Notes: generated by a model not told the origin, from the letters alone. Positions 49,380 to 58,708 are shown, counted from the first letter of the stretch. The stretch: 64,000 nucleotides of DNA from Pseudomonas urmiensis (GCF_014268815.2 NZ_JABWRE020000001.1:2609001-2673000); one strand, 5' to 3'. Numbers and translations are program-made.

Positions 49380-50336
49380 ATGACCTTTTTGCGCACCCTG
49401 CTCACGCGCCAGATCCACAGCGGCAGTTTGTTTGCCGTACTGGCGGCCTTGGGTTTCAGCTTCAAAGCCATCTTCGTCAAACTCGCCTATGCGGCCGGGC
49501 CGGTCGATGCGATCAGCCTGCTGGCCATGCGCATGGCCATGGCGTTGCCGTTGTTCGTCTGGCTGGTGTGGTTCAGCGGCCGGCAATCCCCCACTCGGCT
49601 GACGCCCGCTGACGGCTTGCGCGTGATCCTGCTGGGGCTGCTGGGTTACTACCTGTCCAGCCTGTTCGACTTCTACGGGCTGCAATACATCAGCGCAGGG
49701 TTGGAGCGCCTGATCTTGTTCACCTACCCAACCCTTGTGCTGATCTTCCAGGCCATCGCCCTGCGCGAACGACCCACCACCCGCACCCTGGCGGCAATGG
49801 GCCTGTGCTATCTGGGCCTGGGCATCGCCTTCGTGCATGACGTGAGCATCTCTGGCGTTGGCCAGCAAGTGATTCTCGGCTCGCTGTGGGTGTTTGCCAG
49901 TGCAGTTACCTACGCCCTGTACTACTCCGGCACCGGCATTGTGCTCAAACGCATGGGTTCGATGCGCATGGCGGGCTTGTGCGGTACGGCCTCGTCGCTG
50001 ATGGTGTTGGTTCACTACTTGTTGGTGGCGGACATCAATCAGCTATGGCAGCTACCTGCGGCGGTGTGGCTCAACGCGGGACTGATGGCGATCTTTTCCA
50101 CGGTGCTGCCGATCTACTGGGTGGCCCTGGCGATTCAGCGCATGGGCCCCACGCAAACGGCGGCGGTGGGCAATCTAGGCCCTGTGCTGACAGTGCTGGC
50201 GTCGTGGGCGATTCTCAGCGAAGAGATCTCGACGTATCAGGTGCTAGGGCTGGCGTTGGTGTTGTTCGGGGTGACGCGCTTGAAACCCGCGGCCAAGAAA
50301 ACCGACCTGCCCGCTGCCAAGGAGGCGGCTGCCTGA
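49380..50336 (+). CDS. EamA/DMT family transporter
   Basis: A 318-residue inner-membrane protein with ten hydrophobic helices in two EamA repeats (FKAIFVKLAYAAGPVDAIS; then AIFSTVLPIYWVALAIQRMG and GNLGPVLTVLASWAILSEEIS). Exporters or permeases of metabolites; substrate not readable. ATG 49380 agrees with the first helix. Confidence 0.87.
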   Translation: MTFLRTLLTRQIHSGSLFAVLAALGFSFKAIFVKLAYAAGPVDAISLLAMRMAMALPLFVWLVWFSGRQSPTRLTPADGLRVILLGLLGYYLSSLFDFYGLQYISAGLERLILFTYPTLVLIFQAIALRERPTTRTLAAMGLCYLGLGIAFVHDVSISGVGQQVILGSLWVFASAVTYALYYSGTGIVLKRMGSMRMAGLCGTASSLMVLVHYLLVADINQLWQLPAAVWLNAGLMAIFSTVLPIYWVALAIQRMGPTQTAAVGNLGPVLTVLASWAILSEEISTYQVLGLALVLFGVTRLKPAAKKTDLPAAKEAAA

Positions 50337-50350
50337 GCAGGCTTGGGCGT

Positions 50351-51058
50351 TCAGCGCGTCCCGACGATGATCCCCTGCTCGCGCATGCCTTCCAGCATCG
50401 CCAGGCCTTGGCGTTGAACGTTTTCATCGCCCAGCGCCTGCAAGCGCTGGCGGCCCGTTCCGCTAAGGCCTGCGAGCAACTGATAGGCCATCGGTGCCAG
50501 GCGGGCGAAATGCACCTGTAGATCGGCATCGCGGTACACCAGCAACAAGGTAGGCGCTTGGGGGGCGCTTTGGGGCTGGTAATCGGGGCCGATCAGCTCG
50601 ACCGGCCAGCGATAGGCAAGCACGCGCGCCAGGCATGACAGCAATGGCTCGCCTTCGAGTAGATCGCCGCCAGGCAGATGGGGCGGATCCTCGGCATCAC
50701 TCAGGTACAACTGCGCCTCGATCCACTCGTAGTGGGCGAGCTCAAGCTGCCACGGCGCGTCCGCTTCGATGCCCTGCAGGTAGTCGATGAACGCCTCGGA
50801 AATTTCCGTGAACAATGGCGTCTGGCTTCGGTAACTGGCATAGAAGTCGCGCACCCTGGCGTGCCATCGGACGTCACCGAGGGTCTGGCGCATGACCGGG
50901 AAACTTCCCGCCAGCAGGCCTTCGAGGCTGTTGTAGAACAGCTCCCGGTAGACCTTCAGGCGCCGTGCTTCGATACCCGGTGGCGGTGGATTGTGCTCGG
51001 GGTCACGCAGATATCGGGACAGGGTGAATTGCTGGTCACGCAACGGCTCGCCCATCAT
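50351..51058 (-). CDS. bufC: DUF2063 family partner of the DUF692 enzyme (BufC/HvfC-like)
   Basis: A 235-residue protein with an N-terminal DUF2063 domain: [20 protein letters not shown], then [29 protein letters not shown]. Members act with a DUF692/MNIO enzyme, probably binding the precursor peptide. GGAGG precedes ATG 51058, which overlaps the end of the DUF692 gene by 23 bases, so the two are translationally coupled. Third gene of the peptide cluster. Confidence 0.8.
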   Translation of the reverse strand: MMGEPLRDQQFTLSRYLRDPEHNPPPPGIEARRLKVYRELFYNSLEGLLAGSFPVMRQTLGDVRWHARVRDFYASYRSQTPLFTEISEAFIDYLQGIEADAPWQLELAHYEWIEAQLYLSDAEDPPHLPGGDLLEGEPLLSCLARVLAYRWPVELIGPDYQPQSAPQAPTLLLVYRDADLQVHFARLAPMAYQLLAGLSGTGRQRLQALGDENVQRQGLAMLEGMREQGIIVGTR

Positions 51059-51881
51059 GCAGACCTCCGTGCGTGTGCTGCACGCTACCAATACGTGCGG
51101 TCTCCTCAAGCAGTTCGGCAAGCGGTGGGTAGTTGAAGTCACGCTCAAGCACCGTCGGCTGGGCTCCAAAACGCTGACACGCCAAAGCGAACAGTGCCCA
51201 GACATCTTCTTTTACCGCAGCACCATGGGTGTCCACCTTGAGGTCTGGCGCTTCGTCGTAGTGGCCAGCCACGTGCATGCACGTAACCCGCTGCCGAGGC
51301 AGCCCGTTAAGGAACGTCACCGCGTCATAGCGGTGGTTGCAGGCGTTGACGAAGACGTTATTGACGTCCAGCAGCAGGTCACAGTCAGCCTCCTCCAGCA
51401 CAGCCTGGATGAACGCCAGCTCGCTCATGGCCTGGTAAGGCGCTGCGTAGTAGCTGATGTTTTCCACGGCGATACGTCTGCCCAGCAGATCCTGGGCCTG
51501 GCGAATCCGGGTGGCGACATGGCGGACCGCTTCTTCGGTAAAAGGGATTGGCATCAGGTCATACAGATGCCCGTCGTCGCTGCAATAACTCAGGTGTTCG
51601 CTGTACAGCGGCACATCGAAACGCTCGATGAACAGTCGGGTTTGCTTAAGGAATGCCTGATCCAGCGGCGCGCTGGCGCCCAGCGACAACGACAAGCCAT
51701 GGCAGGTAATGGGGAAACGCTCGGCCAGTTGCGCCAGCGCTTTGCCGTGGGCCCCGCCAACTCCGATCCAGTTCTCCGGCGCGCACTCGAGAAAATCGAC
51801 CGCACCGTCCTCCATTGCCAGCAATTGCGCCAGCAAACCACGACGCAAGCCAAGTCCGGTACGTAAAGATGTAGGGTTCAT
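51036..51881 (-). CDS. bufB: DUF692 multinuclear non-haem iron enzyme (BufB/HvfB/MbnB family)
   Basis: A 281-residue TIM-barrel enzyme of the DUF692 (MNIO) family, which oxidises cysteines of ribosomal peptides to heterocycles, as MbnB does in methanobactin synthesis. Metal-ligand motifs appear in order: [48 protein letters not shown] and [15 protein letters not shown] precedes ATG 51881. It lies between the precursor gene (upstream) and the DUF2063 gene. Confidence 0.88.
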   Translation of the reverse strand: MNPTSLRTGLGLRRGLLAQLLAMEDGAVDFLECAPENWIGVGGAHGKALAQLAERFPITCHGLSLSLGASAPLDQAFLKQTRLFIERFDVPLYSEHLSYCSDDGHLYDLMPIPFTEEAVRHVATRIRQAQDLLGRRIAVENISYYAAPYQAMSELAFIQAVLEEADCDLLLDVNNVFVNACNHRYDAVTFLNGLPRQRVTCMHVAGHYDEAPDLKVDTHGAAVKEDVWALFALACQRFGAQPTVLERDFNYPPLAELLEETARIGSVQHTHGGLHDGRAVA

Positions 51882-52011
51882 GGTAAGCGCTCTCCAGGAG
51901 CACGGGACGCTCTGGGCAGAACGTCGGCAAGGGACAAACAAGCGCTGCCGGACAGATCGATCCTCTGCTCCGGCAGCCCCCTTAACCTTGCGCCAACATC
52001 AGCGCACGGGC

Positions 52012-52338
52012 TCAGGCCTTGTCGGCTTTAGCGGCCTTGTCGCCACCACATTTGCCTTCGCCGCACTTGCCTTCAGCGGCTTTCTTGTCGCCGGCTTTTT
52101 TATCGCCGCCACACTTGCCTTCACCACACTTGCCTTCGGCGTTTTTGCCCTCGGCGTGCTTGCCGGCTTTATCAGCGCCGCATTTACCTTCGCCGCACTT
52201 GCCCTCGCCATCAGTCTTGGCCGCAGCCAGTTGGTAGCCATGGGACAGAGGCTCGACGGCGAATGCACTACCGCCCATTACCATGCCGCCGATCAGAGCA
52301 GCGCCCAGCAGGCCAAGGGTATTTTTCGATTGTTTCAT
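52012..52338 (-). CDS. bufA: EGKCG-repeat precursor peptide (bufferin/HvfA-like)
   Basis: A 108-residue low-complexity protein with a Sec signal peptide (to about residue 27, SAFA). The mature part holds six copies of EGKCG in three pairs, plus one degenerate AEGKN copy, in lysine/alanine/aspartate-rich sequence. This is the pattern of HvfA/bufferin-type precursors, in which the MNIO enzyme turns the cysteine of EGKCG into a heterocycle that binds copper. ATG 52338 has GGAG upstream. It heads a three-gene cluster with the MNIO and DUF2063 genes. No DoxX (HvfD) gene follows. Confidence 0.85.
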   Translation of the reverse strand: MKQSKNTLGLLGAALIGGMVMGGSAFAVEPLSHGYQLAAAKTDGEGKCGEGKCGADKAGKHAEGKNAEGKCGEGKCGGDKKAGDKKAAEGKCGEGKCGGDKAAKADKA

Positions 52339-52588
52339 GGTGGTGCTCCACTTCGGTTGTGAGATGGAGCCATCTCGCCGCAACGGTGTGTCGCAGGTGT
52401 ATCGCCGGTGGCGCGGTTTTGTATGAAAGTCGGTCTCAATCCACAGAAGATACAGTGGGATACAAAGGCATCGGCCATTGCCTGGCTGCCGTTCAAACAA
52501 CCTTTTCAAACGCTTGTATGTTTTTTCGTTGACAGCCCGTCAGCCGCATCCTAACCTCCCAGCAACTTCCACCGGGCCGGACACTTTT

Positions 52589-53299
52589 GTGGGCAACCTC
52601 TATCTGATCCGACATGGCCAAGCCTCCTTCGGCGCTGACGACTATGACGTCCTCTCAGCGGTAGGCGAGCGCCAAAGCCAAGCGTTGGGCGAGCACCTGG
52701 CCCAGCTCGGTTTGCGCCTTGACCGCTGCATCGCCGGCAGCCTGCGCCGCCAGCAAGACACCGCGCGTCTTGCCCTGCACGCGATGAGCGGCCACGGTTG
52801 CCCAGTGCCGGCGGTCGAAACCGACCCTGCATTCAACGAATTCGATGCCGACGGTGTGATCCGCACCCTGCTTCCCGGCTTGCTGCCAGATGAGCCTGAA
52901 GCGCTGCACATCCTGCGTAACGGCACTACCAATCGCAGTGAGTTCCAGCGCCTGTTCGCCCTGATGGTGCAACGCTGGCACGATGGCCAGCACCCTGACG
53001 ATGGCCTGGAAAGCTGGGCTGCCTTCACCGCAAGGGTTCAAGGCGGTCTGCAACGGGTACTGCAGCGGGCCGGCAGCGGTGAGAATATCGCCATCTTCAC
53101 CTCCGGAGGCACCATCGCCGCCCTGCTCCACCTGGTGACTCGAATTACCCCCAGTCAGGCCTTTGCGCTGAACTGGCAGATCATCAACACCTCGCTCAGC
53201 CAACTGAAGTTTCGTGGCAGCGACGTGACCCTGGCTTCCTTCAACAGCCAAGCACATGTGCAGCTGTTGCGGGCGCCGGAGCTCATCACCTATCGATGA
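52589..53299 (+). CDS. Histidine phosphatase family protein (phosphoglycerate mutase-like)
   Basis: About 236 residues from GTG 52589. The phosphatase signature is LYLIRHGQASFG, with a second histidine likely in the SGGTIAALLHLV region. It has a FNEFD motif and lacks a clear substrate specificity. The SCP2 gene starts 54 bases downstream. Earlier in-frame starts have no ribosome site and would add a low-quality N-terminus. Confidence 0.8.
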   Translation: MGNLYLIRHGQASFGADDYDVLSAVGERQSQALGEHLAQLGLRLDRCIAGSLRRQQDTARLALHAMSGHGCPVPAVETDPAFNEFDADGVIRTLLPGLLPDEPEALHILRNGTTNRSEFQRLFALMVQRWHDGQHPDDGLESWAAFTARVQGGLQRVLQRAGSGENIAIFTSGGTIAALLHLVTRITPSQAFALNWQIINTSLSQLKFRGSDVTLASFNSQAHVQLLRAPELITYR

Positions 53300-53353
53300 G
53301 CCCGGCCTATTGTGTCCCTACGGACGCGAATATTACTTAACAAGGAATACGCC

Positions 53354-53671
53354 ATGAGCGATGTAGCTAAAGCCGTCGAAGCGATGAAAGCAAAGTTCAA
53401 CCCCGCCGCCGCAGCCGGCCTGGACCTGGTGTTCGGCTTCAACATCACTGACGAAGACAAGCAATATGCGCTGATCGTCAAAGACGGCACCTGCGACATC
53501 CAGGAAGGCGAAAACCCAGACGCCAACTGCACCCTGGTGCTCGACAGCGAGACCCTCAAGGGCATCGTCAGCGGCGAGACCGACGGCATGCAAGCGTTCA
53601 TGGGCGGCAAGCTGCGCGTAGAAGGCGACATGATGCTGTCGATGAAGCTCAGCGAGCTGTTCCCAGGCTAA
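53354..53671 (+). CDS. SCP2 sterol-carrier domain protein
   Basis: A 105-residue SCP2-fold protein: NITDEDKQYALIVKDGTCDI, then DANCTLVLDSETLKGIVSGE and a short final helix. SCP2 domains bind acyl-CoA or lipids. AAGGA precedes ATG 53354. A strong terminator follows. Confidence 0.85.
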   Translation: MSDVAKAVEAMKAKFNPAAAAGLDLVFGFNITDEDKQYALIVKDGTCDIQEGENPDANCTLVLDSETLKGIVSGETDGMQAFMGGKLRVEGDMMLSMKLSELFPG

Positions 53672-53691
53672 GCGTCCGGGATGATCGATGA

Positions 53692-53728
53692 AAAACCGAA
53701 GCCTGCGCGGGCTTCGGTTTTTTTTTGC
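53692..53728 (+). terminator. Intrinsic terminator; rest of the 53672-53974 gap
   Basis: AAACCGAAGCC and GGCTTCGGTTT form the stem, followed by a run of T up to 53726. The remainder of this 303-base gap holds a REP-like copy at 53754-53780 and the promoter region of the kinase-like gene, in which I see no further gene. Confidence 0.88.
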
Positions 53729-53974
53729 CTGGCCGGGGCATGGCAGAGCGCTTTTCGCGGGCAAGCTCGCTCTCACAGGGATGGTGCTGAACCTACGGTT
53801 AGCGGGGTGCCTGGGTGGTTGGCGAAGAAAGCAAGACTGCCTGTATGGCTTCAATATCAGGCGCGTTGATCGACCAGCAACACCCACAGCTATATGCCAT
53901 TGGCACGCTTGTACCAGCATGTAAGGCCCATTAGATTAGCCAATAATACTCGTGAACGAGAATAAGGATAACGC

Positions 53975-55042
53975 ATGACGCTCACTGACCAGTCCACCCA
54001 GGTACGCCCCGGCGAAGAACTCGATGCGACTGTCATCGATCCTTACCTCAAGGCCCACATCCCGGGCTTGCAGGGAAGCCCGGCCATCAGCCAGTTCCCC
54101 GGCGGTGCATCCAACCTCACCTACCTGGTCAGCTACCCGAACCGCGAGTTCGTCCTGCGCCGCCCACCCTTTGGCCACAAAGCCAAGTCCGCCCACGACA
54201 TGGGCCGCGAGTTTCGTATCCTCAACCAGCTCAATAGCGGCTTTCCCTACTGCCCCAAGGCCTATGTGCACTGTACCGACGAGTCGCTGATTGGCGGCCA
54301 GTTCTACGTGATGGACCGGGTCAAGGGCATCATCCTGCGCTCGGACATCCCCACCGAACTCGATCTGGATGCCAGCCGCACAGAGGCCCTGTGCAAGAGC
54401 TTCATCGAGCGTTTGGTCGAGTTGCACCAGGTCGACTACAACGCGTGCGGCCTGGCCGACCTGGGCAAGCCCGAAGGTTACGTACAACGGCAAATCGAAG
54501 GCTGGAGCAGCCGCTACGAAAAAGCCCTGACCCCGGACGCACCGCGCTGGGAGAACGTCATCGCCTGGCTGCGCGAAAAAATGCCCGCCGACCATCCACG
54601 CCCCGCCATCGTGCATAACGACTACCGCTTCGACAACGTCATCCTCGACGCGGCAAACCCGATGCGCATCATTGGCGTACTGGACTGGGAAATGACCACG
54701 ATCGGCGACCCGCTGATGGACCTGGGCAACAGCCTGGCCTATTGGATCGAAGCCGATGACCCAGCGCCGGTGCAACTGATGCGGCGCCAGCCAAGCAACG
54801 CACCGGGCATGCTCACCCGCCGCCAGTTCGTCGACTACTACGCCGAACGCGCAGGCATCGCTATCGACAACTTCGACTTCTACTACTGCTATGGCCTGTT
54901 CCGCCTGGCCGGGATCGTGCAGCAGATCTACTACCGGTTCTACCATGGCCAGACCCAGGACAAGCGCTTTGCCCAGTTCATTCACATGAACAAGCTGCTG
55001 GAGCAGATGACCCTGCAAGTGATCGGCAAGTCCGCACTCTGA
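53975..55042 (+). CDS. APH-type phosphotransferase family protein (ACAD10/LvaA-like)
   Basis: A 355-residue kinase-fold protein. The nucleotide/catalytic loop is IVHNDYRFDNVIL, the metal site is GVLDWEMTTIGDPLMDLGNS, and FPGGASNLTYLV plus VLRRPPFG are the N-lobe. The subfamily is close to the N-terminal domain of ACAD10 and to LvaA, which phosphorylate 4-hydroxyacyl-CoA. It is followed at 23 bases by an SDR gene, as in such catabolic pairs. A hydroxyacyl substrate is inference. Confidence 0.83.
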   Translation: MTLTDQSTQVRPGEELDATVIDPYLKAHIPGLQGSPAISQFPGGASNLTYLVSYPNREFVLRRPPFGHKAKSAHDMGREFRILNQLNSGFPYCPKAYVHCTDESLIGGQFYVMDRVKGIILRSDIPTELDLDASRTEALCKSFIERLVELHQVDYNACGLADLGKPEGYVQRQIEGWSSRYEKALTPDAPRWENVIAWLREKMPADHPRPAIVHNDYRFDNVILDAANPMRIIGVLDWEMTTIGDPLMDLGNSLAYWIEADDPAPVQLMRRQPSNAPGMLTRRQFVDYYAERAGIAIDNFDFYYCYGLFRLAGIVQQIYYRFYHGQTQDKRFAQFIHMNKLLEQMTLQVIGKSAL

Positions 55043-55065
55043 CGACAGACAACAAGGAAAACAGC

Positions 55066-55833
55066 ATGTCCAAGACCCAACTGTTCGACCTCGATGGCAA
55101 GATCGCCTTCGTCTCAGGCGCCAGCCGTGGCATCGGCGAGGCCATCGCCCACTTGCTGGCCCAACAGGGCGCCCATGTGATCGTCTCCAGCCGCAAGCTC
55201 GAGGGCTGCCAGCAAGTGGCCGACGCCATCATCGAAGCGGGCGGCAAGGCCACTGCGGTGGCCTGCCATATTGGCGAGCTGGAGCAGATCCAGCAGGTGT
55301 TTGCCGGTATTCGTGAACAGTTCGGCCGCCTCGACATTCTGGTCAACAACGCCGCCACCAACCCGCAGTTCTGCAACGTGCTCGATACCGACGTGAGCGC
55401 CTTTCAGAAAACCGTGGACGTGAACATTCGTGGCTACTTCTTCATGTCGGTCGAAGCCGGCAAGCTGATGCGCGAGCACGGTGGCGGCAGCATCATCAAC
55501 GTTGCCTCGATCAATGGCGTGTCGCCTGGGCTGTTCCAGGGCATCTACTCGGTGACCAAGGCCGCAGTGATCAACATGACCAAGGTGTTCGCCAAGGAAT
55601 GCGCCCAGTTCGGCATCCGCTGCAACGCCTTGCTGCCGGGGCTGACTGACACCAAGTTCGCCTCCGCCCTGGTGAAAAACGACGCCATCCTCAACGCCGC
55701 CCTGCAACAGATCCCACTCAAGCGCGTGGCCGACCCCAGCGAGATGGCCGGTGCAGTGCTGTACCTGGCCAGCGATGCCTCCAGCTACACCACCGGCACA
55801 GCACTGAATGTCGACGGCGGCTTTCTCTCCTGA
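55066..55833 (+). CDS. Short-chain dehydrogenase/reductase
   Basis: A 255-residue SDR. Cofactor site VSGASRGIGEAIAHLLAQQG, NNAATN, catalytic serine in NVASINGVSPG, and the YSVTKAA motif (Tyr/Lys). C-terminal YTTGTALNVDGGFLS is typical of SDRs that act on 3-hydroxyacyl or related substrates. Same transcript as the kinase-like gene. Confidence 0.87.
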   Translation: MSKTQLFDLDGKIAFVSGASRGIGEAIAHLLAQQGAHVIVSSRKLEGCQQVADAIIEAGGKATAVACHIGELEQIQQVFAGIREQFGRLDILVNNAATNPQFCNVLDTDVSAFQKTVDVNIRGYFFMSVEAGKLMREHGGGSIINVASINGVSPGLFQGIYSVTKAAVINMTKVFAKECAQFGIRCNALLPGLTDTKFASALVKNDAILNAALQQIPLKRVADPSEMAGAVLYLASDASSYTTGTALNVDGGFLS

Positions 55834-55944
55834 TCAGTCCTTGAGCGCCTGCAGCGTGTAGCTCATCGGCAGGCGCCAGGGCGCTTCGCGCAGGCCGTTT
55901 TGCAGCACCGCGGTAATGACCTCGCTATCCGGGCGACATCTCCA
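55834..55944 (-). pseudogene. C-terminal remnant of a gene (37 codons)
   Basis: A minus-strand open segment ends ITAVLQNGLREAPWRLPMSY...LQALKD at a TGA that begins directly after the SDR stop. It has the composition of real protein, but it has no upstream start (a TAA lies in frame at 55945-55947) and no ribosome site, so it looks like the tail of a deleted gene. Low certainty. Confidence 0.35.
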
Positions 55945-55996
55945 TTACAACTGGACTATAAACTGCGGACATTTCACCTGCGCACGAAGGGATCTC

Positions 55997-56386
55997 ATGC
56001 CAACTCTATACGAGGGCGGCTGCCTGTGCGGCGCCATCCGCTTTGCCGCCGATGCCCCCGCCGCCAACCCACACCATTGCTCCTGCCGTTGGTGCCAACA
56101 ACATACCGGGGCACTCACCGCCACCTGGGTCGAGTTTGCTCGCAATCAGGTGCGCTGGACCGGGCCTGGCGGTGCGCCCGATACCTGGCGCTCCTCTGAT
56201 TGTTCCAGCCGCGCTTTCTGCCGCCGTTGCGGCAGCAGCCTCGGTGCCATAGATGACGCCCCGACTGTCGCCTTGCTGCTCGGTTGCTTCGATCAACCCG
56301 ACAGCCCTGGACTGGAAGCTGTTTTCCACGCCTTCGAGGATTGCTGCCCAGTGTGGAATCGCCCTCTACCCCTTACAGACAAGTAG
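55997..56386 (+). CDS. GFA family (glutathione-dependent formaldehyde-activating-like) protein
   Basis: A 129-residue zinc protein of the GFA family: GGCLCGAIRF, HHCSCRWCQQHTGA and FCRRCGSSLG provide the zinc cysteines. AAGGGA precedes ATG 55997. The family includes S-hydroxymethylglutathione synthase; most members are uncharacterised. Its 3' end overlaps the convergent lipoprotein gene by 14 bases. Confidence 0.85.
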   Translation: MPTLYEGGCLCGAIRFAADAPAANPHHCSCRWCQQHTGALTATWVEFARNQVRWTGPGGAPDTWRSSDCSSRAFCRRCGSSLGAIDDAPTVALLLGCFDQPDSPGLEAVFHAFEDCCPVWNRPLPLTDK

Positions 56387-56723
56387 CGGCTGCGGCCCGA
56401 CGGCGCAGGGCCGTGCTGTCATTGCTTTGCGCGTAATAATCGACCCGGGTGCCGTTGGCCTCGGGGTAAACGTCGACGAACGCCTGCGCCTCTCGGGTAT
56501 AGACCGTGTAACCGCCCAGCTTGCGCGGCTGCAGATAGCCGCTGGCATCAACGCCGAACGTGGCCTCTTCCTGCCAACTGAACTGGATGCATTGCGAGAC
56601 GATCTGCGGGGCCTTCTGTGAAGCCAATTGCGCAGTCGGCGCGCCGCCGCGTGCGGCTTCCATGGTCGATGAAGCACAACCAACCAGCATCAGCGCTACG
56701 GCCATCGGCAAAAGTGCGCGCAT
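56373..56723 (-). CDS. Small predicted lipoprotein
   Basis: A 116-residue protein with a lipoprotein signal (ALMLVGCASS, cysteine as residue 16). The mature part contains QCIQFSWQEEATFGVDASGY and YTVYTREAQAFVDVYPE; no known domain is recognised. GAGGATC precedes ATG 56723. Convergent overlap with the GFA gene. Confidence 0.8.
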   Translation of the reverse strand: MRALLPMAVALMLVGCASSTMEAARGGAPTAQLASQKAPQIVSQCIQFSWQEEATFGVDASGYLQPRKLGGYTVYTREAQAFVDVYPEANGTRVDYYAQSNDSTALRRRAAAATCL

Positions 56724-56838
56724 GTTCGATCCTCGGAGCAAAAAAGAACGCGACTCTAGCACTGGCGGCCATGTCGAGTGAATTGTCCCGAGCAGGTTGT
56801 TGTCGCATAGAGGGCATGCCTGCCATTAGGAGATCACT

Positions 56839-57144
56839 ATGAAACTGCGTCCACTGCTATCGGCCCTTCTGCTTAGCGCCACCCTGCCGATCCTGCCCTT
56901 GACCGCCACGGCCGCGCCAAGTGCTGAGCAAAGCGTCACCGCGCCAGAAACCCACAACCGCGAACTGCAAGTTGGCGACAAAGCGCCAGATCAGTACAAA
57001 CGCGACGACGCAGCCATTGCCGACTGGAAAGGCAAAGGCCTAGCCGCCCCGGAAAAGGACAGCCATTGGGTGAAAATGGGCGATCACTATGTGCTGGTGC
57101 AGATCACCAACGGCGTGGTGCTGGCCATTCAGCCCGCCTCCTGA
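56839..57144 (+). CDS. RcnB-like periplasmic protein
   Basis: A 101-residue exported protein (signal to about residue 25) whose C-terminal part, GLAAPEKDSHWVKMGDHYVLVQITNGVVLAI, is typical of the RcnB family, linked in enterobacteria to nickel/cobalt homeostasis. Monocistronic; AGGAG precedes ATG 56839. Confidence 0.78.
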   Translation: MKLRPLLSALLLSATLPILPLTATAAPSAEQSVTAPETHNRELQVGDKAPDQYKRDDAAIADWKGKGLAAPEKDSHWVKMGDHYVLVQITNGVVLAIQPAS

Positions 57145-57145
57145 G

Positions 57146-58306
57146 TCAGCACGGGCCGAGCAATGCCGCCATATGCACGGCATTGCGCCCACCGGCCTTG
57201 GCTTGGTAGAGCGCAGCGTCGGCCTGGCCGAGCAGGCTGGCGGCGTTGTCCTCGGCAGCGGGGATGCCACACCACAAACCGACACTGAAACGCAGCTCGA
57301 TGTCATCGCCCGCAAAGCGCGCCGGACTCTGGGCGATCGCCTCACGCAAGCCCTGTAGCGCCGCCATGGCGCCCTCACGATCGGTATTGGGCAACAGCAG
57401 CAAGAACTCTTCGCCACCATAACGGCCAAGGCTGTCGGTCAAGCGCAAGCGCTGCTGCAACTGGCGCACGCAGTGGCACAGCACCTCATCACCGGCCAAG
57501 TGGCCGTGCAGGTCGTTGATGCGCTTGAAATGGTCGATGTCGATCATCGCCACGGCCAGGCTGCTGTGTTCGCCCCTTGCCCGCTCCAGCTCCACAGCGA
57601 AGCGCTCAAGAATCGCCCGGCGGTTGTAGGTGCCGGTCAGCACATCGCGCAAGGCCATATGCTGCAAGCGCGATTCGCTGCGCTCCTTGGCCATCAGCAC
57701 CAGGCCAATCGAATACATCATCACCGTCACCGTACCAATGGCCACCGATACCGTCTGCTTGAGATTGCTGGTGTCGTAGCGCATGTCCGCCGCCTCCCCC
57801 AGCACCACCGCCACGGCGCGCATGCCCAGCCCGACCAGGCTGATCAACGCGCCAATCACCAGCAGCAGGTGCGCCCGGCCTGGACGCTCGACGTGCCGTC
57901 GCGCCCAGCAAAGGATCAACGAGCATTGCAGCATCAGCACCAAGGTCGCCAGCAGCATGCGCGGCTCCAAGGTGTCGAGCAGCAGCATCAACCCCAGCAA
58001 CATGACTGCCGGAATGATAAAGATCGAGCGCCACGGCACCCGCTGTTCGCGCACCCGGAACAAGCTCGCCGAATAAAACGCCAGGGCCAGCGACAGCAGG
58101 CTGTTACCCAAGCCATAGCTGATCCACAGCGGCGCATGGGCGTACAGCGTATAGCAGACGTACGCCAGGGCATGGGCGAGCAGCCCGCAGCCGGTCAGCA
58201 GCAGGTTGTCGCGGCGGTTGAACTGGCCGACCAGCAACAGGCAAAAGGCCAGGATGGTCGCGACCAGGGCAACGGCGGCGAACAGTGTCGGGGTATGGGC
58301 GATCAT
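57146..58306 (-). CDS. Membrane-bound GGDEF diguanylate cyclase
   Basis: A 386-residue protein with about six N-terminal helices (from residue 7) and a GGDEF domain: MALRDVLTGTYNRRAILERF, VAMIDIDHFKRINDLHGHLAGD and YGGEEFLLLLP (intact GGEEF). No EAL domain. Convergent with the RcnB-like gene, one base after it. Confidence 0.87.
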   Translation of the reverse strand: MIAHTPTLFAAVALVATILAFCLLLVGQFNRRDNLLLTGCGLLAHALAYVCYTLYAHAPLWISYGLGNSLLSLALAFYSASLFRVREQRVPWRSIFIIPAVMLLGLMLLLDTLEPRMLLATLVLMLQCSLILCWARRHVERPGRAHLLLVIGALISLVGLGMRAVAVVLGEAADMRYDTSNLKQTVSVAIGTVTVMMYSIGLVLMAKERSESRLQHMALRDVLTGTYNRRAILERFAVELERARGEHSSLAVAMIDIDHFKRINDLHGHLAGDEVLCHCVRQLQQRLRLTDSLGRYGGEEFLLLLPNTDREGAMAALQGLREAIAQSPARFAGDDIELRFSVGLWCGIPAAEDNAASLLGQADAALYQAKAGGRNAVHMAALLGPC

Positions 58307-58525
58307 CGTGATTCACCGTGTGGCAGACAGCCGTCTTCAATGCGGCCTGGCTCAAGTCTAGGGGCCGGCGCTCACCCCAGCCATGACCGAGCGGGACAGA
58401 ACAGCAGCCGCCAGGCACATGACGATGTTGCGCGGGAGAAATATTTTTACCGTGCAGAAACCAAATTGATCGATCCCGGTCTCAGTGGTTACCCCGTAAA
58501 CCTATGCGGATCAAGGACCTATATC

Positions 58526-58708
58526 GTGATCACCCGCCTTGCAAGTCTCCCGCTGATTGCCGCGATGCTGCTGGCCGCTGGTTGCCACAGCCATCATTAC
58601 CACGACGATGATGATGGCTGGCGTGACCGCGACCGCGATCGCGGCCATCACCACCGTCATGACCGTGGTGACGATGATCGCCGCTACCGTGACCGCGATT
58701 ACCGCTGA
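58526..58708 (+). CDS. Small His/Asp/Arg-rich lipoprotein
   Basis: A 60-residue protein from GTG 58526 (AAGGA upstream). The signal ends LLAAGCHSHH, a lipobox. The mature part is almost only histidine, aspartate and arginine (HYHDDDDGWRDRDRDRGHHH, then RRYRDRDYR), so it is likely metal-binding or polyanion-binding at the outer membrane. The short length and GTG start leave some doubt. Confidence 0.6.
   Translation: MITRLASLPLIAAMLLAAGCHSHHYHDDDDGWRDRDRDRGHHHRHDRGDDDRRYRDRDYR

Noticed and set aside
52019..52237. Plus-strand frame with repeated HLPSPHLPSA over the bufA gene
   Set aside because: It is the antisense image of the EGKCG repeat; the signal peptide, ribosome site and gene context support the minus-strand gene.
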